From: Rugalucina vietnamica
Taxonomy: Eukaryota; Mollusca; Bivalvia; Lucinida; Lucinidae
Reading direction: 5' to 3'
DNA length: 64,000 nucleotides
NCBI GenBank assembly: GCA_964017185.1
Contig: OZ024878.1
Location: 16,265,851 to 16,329,850, forward strand
The notes below the pieces were generated by a model. It was not told the DNA's origin. It searched no databases and was given only the letters and a program-made list of their open reading frames with translations. Below, one piece after another: positions 23,985 through 35,000 of the stretch (positions are counted from its first letter, which is position 1; each line of letters opens with the position of its first letter). The position numbers were made by a program, and so were the translations under genes.

Positions 23985-24224
23985 GAGCCGCTGCATCAAA
24001 AAAACCAACAATCTGCATATGCAAAAACAGAGACGCAGATCACTGCACAGCTGATCAGCATCTCTGTTTTCAAATAGTATCATCTTGTAAAATCTCATCT
24101 TGTCAAGTCTCATCTTGTAAAATCCAAAATTTCAAGCTTCTAGCTTTTTTCTGAGACTGTACAGGTCGGTTTGTGTCAGACTTCATCGGAAACCAAAATC
24201 ATTGGTTTTCATATGTGGAGGCTC
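23985..24224 (-). mobile_element. M1 MITE copy 19
   Basis: AAAT/AAAT. Contains a small internal tandem of TCTCATCTTGT units and a shortened hairpin. Confidence 0.82.
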
Positions 24225-24423
24225 AAATACAAGTTGATAATGAACAAAGAATTCTCAGCATAAAATTTCTCATTTTTTAATGAAATGAGAGACTCTTAAT
24301 ATAAAATCACACTAAGCTTATAGCACAATATAATTTTAGTTTCAGGAATAATTATTAAATGGACAAATCTTATCACACATAATGAAACTGTAAGATCTCA
24401 GAAGTCATACAATAACAATATTT

Positions 24424-24630
24424 GAGCCGCCTCGTGGGAAAACCAACAATCTGCATAGGCGAAAACAAATGCGCAGATCAGCGCTTTTGTTTTCGCTACT
24501 CGGATAGTACAATTACTCCTCTACTTAACTCCAAAATTTCAAGCTTCTAGCCTGCTTCTGTAGCTTTACAGGCCGGTTTGTGTCGGACCTGTTCGGAAAC
24601 CACAATGTTGGTTTTCCCACGAGGCGGCTC
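24424..24630 (-). mobile_element. M1 MITE copy 20
   Basis: ATTT/ATTT. One arm of the hairpin is deleted, shortening it to 207 bp. Confidence 0.87.
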
Positions 24631-24901
24631 ATTTATTACATTAATAAAATTAAAGACATCAACAATGAGAACTGTAAATTTAGAATTTTTTAAAAGACAT
24701 TTATTTCTTGAATTTGTATTTCCCTGTTTATATTTGTGTGGTCTAAAATTGCGATCAAGTATTTGTGTAGTCTTTTTGGCCTAAAGCGATTCTTTAATTA
24801 GAGAGAACTTAGAACTCGGGAGGCCATAAATTACCAAATAATAAGTTCTCACGAACATTGCCTAACTAACAGTAGTTTACTTCATAAAACTGCTACACGT
24901 A

Positions 24902-25701
24902 AGTAGGCTGAGCAAAAAGTTTGTGGACTCTGTCACTAAAATTCAAAGTACTGATGCAATTTCTCTAAAATTACTGCATGTCCGCAATCAATTAAATATG
25001 AACAAACATGGAAAGTGTGAGAGAAATCGCTTGATAAACGTTGTTGCTATGACAATTTGTTCAATGTGTGTTAGCGATACCTGGAGCACGCCAATACGTT
25101 AACGTCATTTGACGCCGGGATTTCTGTATACCTTGGTCGAGTCAAAAGTTCCTATAAAAACATTATTTTTGATTCAACTTCAAGCAAATTTTCCTATATT
25201 TATTCCCCATCCGTGAAAGATTACAGTCCAAAGTTAAAGGCAAATCGATAGAAAATTTTAGTTTTTATGACAATTTCTGTGACAGACGTTAGGATTATCC
25301 GGGGCATGCCATGACATTTTTACTAAATTGTTGCTTAGACTTGTCTTTCAAAAAGTGTCGCTGTAACGTTGTCTTTTGAATGCGACGACTGTTACTTCAC
25401 GTTTCAAGCCAAATTATATCATTATCAATATTTCCATAATCTAAAGAGATTTGGATAGGGCATTTTTAAAATAATCTTACATTTATAAACATTTAAACAG
25501 AGATTTTATGGCATGATCCAGGGTAGCCAACCCCACGTGTTTGTCGATGTAGTTTAACCAATCAAAAATAAGATTCAACAAATAACATTTTACATGAAAA
25601 TTGACAATAGACCATTTTTACACTTGTGAAAATACGAAAACAATCGGACAACAATTATAAAAGTTGGTAAGAAAGTCCTCATACTTTTTGCTTGCCCCTC
25701 G
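24902..25701. mobile_element. TA-flanked 800-bp mariner-like element
   Basis: Inverted ends AGTAGGCTGAGCAAAAAGTT and CGAGGGGCAAGCAAAAAGTA with TA on both sides. Termini resemble mariner repeats. No transposase frame seen. Lies just downstream of the RING-ART gene's 3' end. Confidence 0.7.
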
Positions 25702-25788
25702 TAAATTCAGCATCAAGCAGTATTGCTCAACAATACATGGCATATCACATCAAATACTTCCTATGCAAATGAATTAATATTATCGTGT

Positions 25789-26087
25789 CATTGTAAGTAT
25801 ACACAATAAGATATTCAGGATAGGCTTGCACACAATTCATTCATTACAGGATAGGCTTGTGCACTGAAATTCAGTTATTTGTATACTCAATAATAAGGTA
25901 CTCAGTATGGGCTAATGCACTGACATACAAACGTAAGTACACTCAATACAGTACTCGGGGTAGACTTGTGTACAATCTAGTCATAAGTACACTCAATACA
26001 GCACTCATGATAGGCTTGCACACTGATATTCAGTCATAAGTATACTCAATAAGGTACTCAGGATAAGCTTGTGCACTATCAAAGATC
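25789..26087 (-). repeat. Minisatellite derived from the 3' end of the ART coding sequence
   Basis: Units of about 57-60 bp repeat the final codons of the ART gene beyond its stop codon at 26030. The authentic copy is 26031-26087. Read on the minus strand, downstream units still spell related peptides: SVQAYHECCIECTYD then stop, TQVYPEYCIECTY, SALAHTEYLIIEYT, a truncated SAQAYP, and VQAYPEYLIVYTYND. Some units begin after a CAG that resembles a splice acceptor. Confidence 0.8.
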
Positions 26088-29000
26088 ACAAATAATTTAG
26101 GCATGTGTATATTATCTACACAAGAATCGTAACACTTTCCGTATGGATCAGAATTTGGATCCAATGCAGGAGGTTTCCGCAGCTTGCAAGAACCACCAGA
26201 AAATTTCCCGACTAAAACTCTTGCGACAAACATCTGCGTAGTTTGCTTGGGCCTCGGTCCTAGGAATTCGTCCAGCGGGTTATTCGACCATGACGGATGT
26301 CCCGACATGGAGCGAACAGTGACTGGTTTCGGCAGAATCTTGTATGTTGGAGTTAACGATGGAATGACCAAGACTTGTGACGCAGGGCTCGATCCTTGCC
26401 CAGAATTTGATAGGTTCATTACAGAGGACCCTGGATTTGGCGGGAAAGGGAAAGCAGTCTGTGAGGAACTGCCCGGCATCGGCAATGAGGAGTGAAGAAT
26501 ACTGGAACTTCCAAAGTGAATAATATTAGGATGACGACTGGCTTTGATGTCGGTATACTGGTGTGAGTAGGATGCATGGACAGCAAAGTAGGAGCCTGAA
26601 AATATTTTTTTAAGAATCATAGTTTATTTTTATTAGATGCCGATGTAAAATATACTATTTCAAAATGACATTATAATTATAGACATATACTACAAACAAA
26701 TCTATTTTTTGCAAGCTATTTATGTGTAGTTTTGGGATTTTCGCAAAAAAAAAAAAAAGAACACTTTCTGACAATATTATTGTAGCGAAAATGTAAATTT
26801 ATATATGAGCCGCCCCTTTGGAAAACCAACAATCTGCATATGCGAAAACAAAGACGCTGATCAGCTTCGCGGTTACTGCACAGCTGATATCAGCGCCTTT
26901 GTTTTCGTTACACGGATAGTACACTTCCTCTTCTTCTTAAATAAAAAATTTCAAGCTTCTAGCCTGCTTCTGTGCTTGTACAGCTCGGTTTGTGTGGGAC
27001 CTGTTCGGAAACCACATTGTTGGTTTTCCCACCAGGCGGCTCATACACTGAATATGGATGCATGGAGCCAAAATCACAAAATTTAATTGCCACTAAAAAA
27101 GAGTTTATTTTACAGTAACAATTAATTTTTAGTTAATACAATAAATTTCTTCTTCTGCCAGCTGAGTATTATAGAATTTGTTTTATTACAAACGATTACA
27201 CTTAAAATTGTGACTACTTCTTTCATAAAAGCAAGATGGTTGCCCATTGAAATGATTCTGGGTCTCATGCATTTGCAATAAATAAAAGTAAAACTGAGAT
27301 CCTTAAAGAGCATTGAACATTTCATTGAGAAAGGATATGGGCCATATCGTGGTTTGGGCTACTTAAGCCTCTTCAGTGACCCTATAGATTTGGCAACAAC
27401 AAAGAGTATACTAATATGTAAGGATTAATCCCTTACTCTCCTAAAAAGAGGTAACACTGTCACCCATGCTACCGTTCACAATGTACTCACCTTGTCCATA
27501 CAGGGTACCATTCTTGCCGCAAACCCTCCAATCAAATCCTTTCTTACATATTGCATCAACAGCACTGTTGTCAGTGCCATGGTATAGTAGCTGTTCATTG
27601 ACTGGTCCAAATCCTTCATTGTCCAGTAACATTTCTTTTTTCTTGCTGAAATCAGATTTATTTGATTCAAACAATCTGATGTGATTTACATGCACATGTA
27701 TCTAATTCTTACAGATTTTGTTGGCTTCTGTATATGAAGGACAGCATTTTTTTCTTTTGAAATTTTGTTTATCAAATTATTTCCAAGTTCTTAAAATAGC
27801 AAGTGAACATTTCCTATAGAATTTAAAATAGTACATGCATCAAAAAGCCAAAACCAAGTTATTTTCACTATTCATGAGCACTTTGAATCTGCAAAGCAAC
27901 AAAATTGCAAACATTGCTAAGTTCTTGCAAATATTTCCCAAACTTAAAGACTTACACAGAAAAGAATTTCCACAGAATGGGATTTTGTATTCTCTGTATT
28001 CTGACCACCTCCACATTGTGGTTTATCATGGACGCAAAGAACTGTGGCATTATCTGGTTGTACTCCTCTGAGTTGACGTCCAGCGTGAACATCTCATAGT
28101 TCTGAAAAAGGTAAAATACAGCACATAGCTCTAAAATGGGTAAAATACATATCACAGTTACAGAATGGGTAAAATGCATTGGATAGTTCTAAATAAGAGC
28201 TGTCGCAGAACAGCGTAGCTCGCCTGACTTGTGCTTTGTCACTAAACTTATCAAAATCTATGACCCATGACCTTGACCTCAAGGTCGCTCAGGTGGGTTG
28301 TGATGGTACAGCATACAATTTCAGGCCAATATCCACAAACATGCAAAGTTTCAACTTGATCCATCAACACAGAGATATATAGACTTCAAAAATCTTTAAC
28401 TCAAAATTTTAATAAAAAATTTCGAAGGCCATGACCTTGACCTCAAGTTCACCCAGGGTGGGTCATAATGGTACAGCATAAAACTTCAGACCAATATCTA
28501 CCAACACGCAAAGTATGAACTTGATCCATCTATATGTTCAAGAGATATAGACTTCTAAAAACTTCAACCGAAAACTTTAACAAAAAAATTCTAAGTCTGT
28601 GACCTTGACCTCATGGTCATTCACGGTGGGTCATGATGGTACTGCATAAAACTTCAGACCAATATCTACCAACATGCAAAGTATCGACTTGATCCATCAA
28701 CATGTTTACGAGATATAGACTTCTAAAAACTTTAATGAAAAAGTCACTAGAGCACGAAATATAGGTCAAGGTCACTAGATCAATGTGGGTGCAAAGACAA
28801 GACATCGAGGAGAAGCCATATGCAAGGTTTGATGGTTGTAGGCTTTATAGTTGATGAGATATTAAGGGTTGGCTTAAAAAATGACAAAGTCACTGGAGCA
28901 TGAAATATAGGTCAAGGTCAGTAGGTCAATGTGGGTGCCGAGTCGGGACATCGAGGAGAAGCCATATGCAAGGTTTGATGGTTGTAGGCTTTATAGTTGA

Positions 29001-32000
29001 TGAGATATTAAGGGTTGGCTTCAAAAATGACAAAGTCACTAGAGCACGAAATATAGGTCAAGGTCACTAGGTGAATGTGGGTGCCGAGTCGGGACATCAA
29101 GGAGAAGTCATATGCAAGGTTTGATGGTTGTAGGCTTTATAGTTGATGAGATATTAAGATTTGGCTTCAAAAATGACAAAGTCACTAGAGCATGAAATAT
29201 AGGTCAAGGTCACTAGATCAACGTGGGTGCAAAATCGGGACATCGAGGAGAAGCCATATGCAAGGTTTGATGGTTGTAGGCTTTATAGTTGATGAGATAT
29301 TTAGGGTTGGCTTAAAAAATGACAAAGTCACTGGAGCATAAAATATAGGTCAAGGTCAGTAGGTCAATGTGGGTGCCGAGTCGGGACATCGAGGAGAAGC
29401 CTTATGTAAGGTTTGACAGTTCTAGGCTTTACAGTTGATGAGAAACTAACACAGCATCTGAGCATTGTATAAAGGTGTCCTAGATATTGACCTCTAGCCC
29501 CACCCCCAGGCACGATCCCACGGGTTTCTTCACACTAAATCACAGAGGACCCTCATATGTAGCAATGTTCCAAATATGAATGATTTCTGGTCAGTGACTA
29601 TCAAAATATAACAATTTTAAAAACTTTAACCGAAAGTGTGACGCGGACGTAAACGTACACGTACATGTAAACGTAAACGGAGACGACCGAGGTGACTACA
29701 ATAGCTCTATGCACTTCGTGCAGGTGAGCTAAAAAGGTTAAAGGTTTAATTTGTTTGTTGTTTGTTTGTTTGTTTCATTGTGTTACAGCAACATACAACA
29801 AACAAGGTCATTTCAAGTTTCTATGCACAGTTATCCCTGCTCTACCTTAATGGGACAATGGCAAAGGTTAATTCTGGCTATTTAGTGATGCTTTAATTTC
29901 ATACTTGGGTATGAAAAATGTTTATTAACCTCAAAGCTGGTACTCACAGATTTTTCATTCATCGGGTCCCAGTTCTGTGGGTAGTCTGGATCAATGTCTG
30001 CAGGCTTCTTAGGTGTGACTCCCTGCCCACTTCCACTTGGCCCCGGACACTCCCCCTCTCCATCTACATCCATCCCAGATGACCCCTCCCCATTGAGCTC
30101 ATCCATAACATTCTTGAGATTAATGCTGGAGAAGTAGTTGACGTAATCTTGGTCAAGACGTTCCTCAAGAATCTCTACAACCATACTTGGAAGGCAGAGT
30201 TTTAGCTCACCTGGATGAAATAAATCAAACCATGGAAATGCATGTCTTAATTCATAAAGATATACATGTAGAAGACAACAGTAAAATCTTTGGATTAACA
30301 TATTTTAGCAGACTCATAGGTTTAACAATTCATGCACAGGAAGATCTTAAACATCTACCTATTCTGTTATCAAGTATCAGTTGGACAATGCATGCACGGT
30401 ACTCGGATGCAAAAAAAAGTCTGCAAAGACTAACTTACTTATAGCATAGAAACTATCACAGGACTCTGTTAAACATCTGATGGACTCCTGAAATACATAA
30501 GACCATTTCAAGTACTTTTCAAGCCTGTGCGAACCCTGTTTGAGCCTGTGCATGAGAAAAACAACAATTTAGGTTTTCGACCAGGTCCGACACAAACCAG
30601 ACTGTATAGACACAGCATAAAGCTAGAAGCTTGAAACTTTGGATATAAGTAGAAGAGGAATTGTACTATCCGTGTAGCAAAAACAAAGGCGCTGATCAGC
30701 TTCGCAGATCTGCGCCTTTGTTTTCGCTATGCAGATTGTTGGTTTTCCCATGCGGCCGCTCATTGTCTACGCGCCAGCGCGTAGACTACTCTAAGGTTTG
30801 AGATTGACCTACTTACAAGACAACTCATACACCTCCCTACAATTGCAACTGCACGTTTGAGTCTAGTGGCTTGACCATCAGTAGGATTCCGGGTCGTTTC
30901 GCCAAGGACCGTGTAAACACCCCCAAACACCCATGCAAGCCTCCCTTTGGTTGGTAACCATGATTTGTAACAATGGTGCAGTAGGTACCAAAAATGGGGC
31001 AAATTGTTAAATTCGTGGAACTGGTGCATGATTGCATTCTATCTAAGCAACAACGGAATGAAATGAACCGACGGTATTGTGACGCTATATGGTTAGGTAT
31101 GAAAGCTTTGACCGCGCCCCACCTGCGGTGTAGCCAATTACATTCTATCCAAGCCACAATGGAATAAAATGAACCGACAGTATCGTGACGGTCGATTGTC
31201 AGGTATGAATGCTTTCACCGCACAGCGTTTTATTTCTGTTCAGTCAAATGCACCACGATGAAATGGGAGTACGGTCAGACTCTTTGACATTCTAGTTTAT
31301 ATATGCGAAGCGTAGACCAAGCTTTTTGTTAAAGCTTATACTTGTATCATTTGTTTGTTTGAATTGATGCTCAACATGACAACATCCAATGGGGGTCATG
31401 GTCATATCAGGATGTTACCTCCAATTTATGGGACTTTTACCCAAAATTAGGACATCACTTGACCATATTAGAGGATAAAACTATAAAAAAGCTTTTCAAT
31501 AATTATCACACCCACTAAACGGTCAATTTGTACACCGTCGGAGTGAATCGTATATATAATTTGACCATTTTCCGGAGTGAAAGTTGACCTGGTAAACAAA
31601 CCGTAAAAAAGGAGAGAGAGTTAAACTAACGTAAGTTTATTTTGTTATTTTACTTTTGTTTAAAAATCCGAGAATGTCATATGATGGGTATTTGAATAAA
31701 GATCATACACGCACAAAATCACATCCAAAAGCTTATGCATTTTGCAAAAATCATTTTCGGCGTTGAAAATACCTACGTGAAAAATGTTGCATCGAGATGA
31801 AATGCAACCTTGCATTCCAATCTAAACAGTCTGGCTAGGTTTTTATATGCCAGGGATGCCAATAATATTGGGAAATAATTATTAATCATGCCGTTTTGGA
31901 AATCATGCGTTTGTGTAATCTGCGGAAGGGCCGTATTTCCAAAGCGTACTAATTGACCAGCGGAGCCCAATTTAACTAATAGAAAAATGTGTTTGAAATG

Positions 32001-35000
32001 TTTAAGCGTTTTTCATGAAACATATCAAACTCCAGAACTGAAATACAGTTGAATTTTCTTGATTATTAAATATATGTTATAATTCAAATAAAAAAGAAAA
32101 GAAAAATGACATGAACGTTTAAGAGAAACGTTCATTTGTACTTCCCTTTGAGACTCTGCATGTCTTTTTATGTTTATATCTGGAGGTGTCATATTTTATC
32201 AAGCAAGAAATTTGGTGAGAAAAAACGAGGGAAAAGATGCTTACCTTGCAGAAATTTATTTTTTTTTTATTTGTGTACCATTTGACAGCTTGGTGTAAAA
32301 TTTGACATATGGAAAAATATTATAGCTGATATGTACCTCCCAGGTTCGGATTGGCAAGTGCAGCTGGTACCACACTATTGGGGGGGGGGGGGGGGCAAGA
32401 GCCCAATAAATACAATTGCGATAAGGAATATGAGCCGTCTCGTTAGAAAACCTTTTTCAGCGTAGCTGATCAGCATATCTTTTTTCGATACAAGAAAGTC
32501 CAATTACTTCGCTTTCTATAGTGTCAGACATGTAGCCCAATTAGTTTTCTTTCTATATTAGAAGTACTCAATATATAGCCATCTTCTGTGAGTGTACAAC
32601 CTGATCCGGTCAAAATGCCCAAACCGCATTTTTGCTCATTTGATGAGTAACTCTCGGCACCTTGAGATATTTTTAATTAGACGTCAGAACTCTGCAAACT
32701 GTGAGTGAACGAGATACTGAGTAACCAGAGTGTAGGTTAGCCTGTGGCTTCTTTCAAATTTCCAGTACACTGATTTCAATGGCAATCCACAGGAAAACAG
32801 AGAAATAACATAGATAAAAAAATAGTTTACAAATTTCGGTCTTTGCTTTTACTATATTGGAATTTTTTTTTTTTTCGCTTTGCATGCAATGTCTGGATTA
32901 TACTTAATCATTTGCTCACAGTATGAAATAATTGGTTGTCGTGTCGGCCGGTATGTGAAAATAGGGTTTTATGATAAAAATAGACCCCCACAAATGCAAA
33001 GAATGCTATTTCTATGGTTCTTCTTTGCGCTACTACAACGTCTACTGGTCGAACGTATAACAATTGTACTTGATTTTAAAAGAAGATATTATATAGATAG
33101 ATGCATCTGGGAATACAGCTGTATATTTTATTCTATTCAAAATTCTAAAAATCATTTTACCACAATCTGCGGGGGGAAACGGCTCTTAAACACTTTACTC
33201 CTTTATTTTTAACGATTTGTTAAGTCCCGATGCCATTCGAATTAAAGCAGGAATAATAAATCAGATTCTTTGATGGGATATTTATGCCCCCAACTTTGAA
33301 AAAGTTGGAAGGGCATATTGCTTTCGGCTTGTCTGTTTGTCTGTATGTGTGTGGGTGCGTCTGTTAACTTTTGAACCATGAATGCTAGGGTTTTGAAATT
33401 TCATATGCACATTCCTCATGAAAAAAATAGTTGACCCGTATTTTTTTTTCATATCCGAGTTATGCCCCTTTTCTGAGTTATGTCCCTTTGAAAACAAAAT
33501 TTGAAAGGCTTGTGTGCAAGATATCTCAAGAAGTATTTGAGCTAGAGCCTTCATATTTGGTATATTTGTTGGGGCTGAGGAGTAGATTACCTGATTAACT
33601 TTTGAGAACTTTACCGCAAATTTTGACAAAATTATGGAATTTTGAAAGTTTGCTTATTTTTTTTCAACTTTTCAGTGAAATTTGAAAGTTTAAACTGAGA
33701 ATGCTAGGGTTTTGAAATTTCATATACATATTCTTCATGAAAAAATAGTGGACACATATTTTTGTTCATGCCCAAGCTATGCCCCTTTTCTGAGTTATGT
33801 CCCTTTGAAAACAAAATTTGAAAATCTTGTGTGCAAGATATCTCTAAAAGTATTTTAGCTAGAGCCATCATATTTGGTATACTGATTTTTGCTGAAGAGA
33901 AGATCACCTGATTAACTTTTGAGAACTTCATCTCATATTTTGACAAAATTAGGCAATTTTGAAATTTTGATTGATTTTTCCAATTTTCGGTGAAGTTTGA
34001 AATTTTTCGAGGGTGAATGCTAGGGTTTTGAAATTTCATTTACAGATTCCTCATGAAACAATATTTGACCCGTAATTTTTTCATGTCTGAGTTATGCCCC
34101 CTTTTTGAGTTATGTCCCTTTGGAAGCAAAATTTGAAAATCTCATGTGCAAGATATCTCAAAAAGTATTTTAGCTAGAGCCTTCATATTTGGTATACCGA
34201 TTGGGGTGGAGAAGAAGATCACCTGATCAACTTTTAAGGACTTTAATTCAAAGTTTGACAGAATTACGGAATTGTGAAATATTAACTCCATTTTTAAGTG
34301 TGCATCTGTTATCACTGTTAGTCCTCAAGTTTGCTATTTGTGCCCAGGTCTACTATGTTTGCATACATGATTTTCATAAAAAAAATAATGAAATAAATGA
34401 ATCACATAAACTGTGCCAGGTTAGAGGCAAGCATACAGTTGGGGGCATAGTGTTTTACAAACACTTATTTCTAGTCTTAAATCTGAAAAACAGGTGATTT
34501 GTAGCTTTTTGAAAACATCATTTTGCTTTTTTAAACCTTATACTTGTTACTCTAACCATCATTCAAAAATACATCCATTTATCGACGTTGTTTGCTTTTT
34601 GTAGGGTGGAAAATGTCATGAGAAAAGCATTTGAATGCGACACGTGTAAGAAGCAGTACACCCGATTTACTGATCGTTCCAAGGCGATACTTCTGTGGTG
34701 GTTCTTAATGTTTTATGTATTGGTGTTTAAAAGTTTTTGTGCTGTTTGCACCTTATGTGTGTTTCATATTTTAGTTAAGTTTGGGTAACTGAGTGGCCAC
34801 CTATTGGGAAATTAGCTGCTCATTCGGCTTACTCTATGTTTTCATGGTATGAGTACCTGATTGCTCTTTTAGTTTTTTTCCCACCTTGGTTTTTGGAGTG
34901 GGAATCTCTTTCTGATTGCGCCTTTTCCTGATCTTTGCCCCTACTTGTACCTTTTTATTATTTTGATCTTTTCAACGTTCTTTTTGCCCGAATAAGCTAT

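Noticed and set aside
26805..27086. Recurrent 60-100 codon open frames with words like [29 protein letters not shown]
   Set aside because: They recur wherever an M1 MITE lies and on both strands; they are translations of the repeat, not genes.
28741..29450. CRISPR-like array
   Set aside because: Whole 146-bp units are repeated with no unique spacers; it is a tandem repeat in a eukaryotic element.
33282..34039. Two open frames of 111-115 codons on the minus strand with shared MKFQNPSIH words
   Set aside because: They reflect the 318-bp tandem units of family D, frames are not kept across units, and no protein family is evident.
34189..34497. 102-codon plus-strand frame
   Set aside because: Lies within family D and its end; antisense to repeat units.
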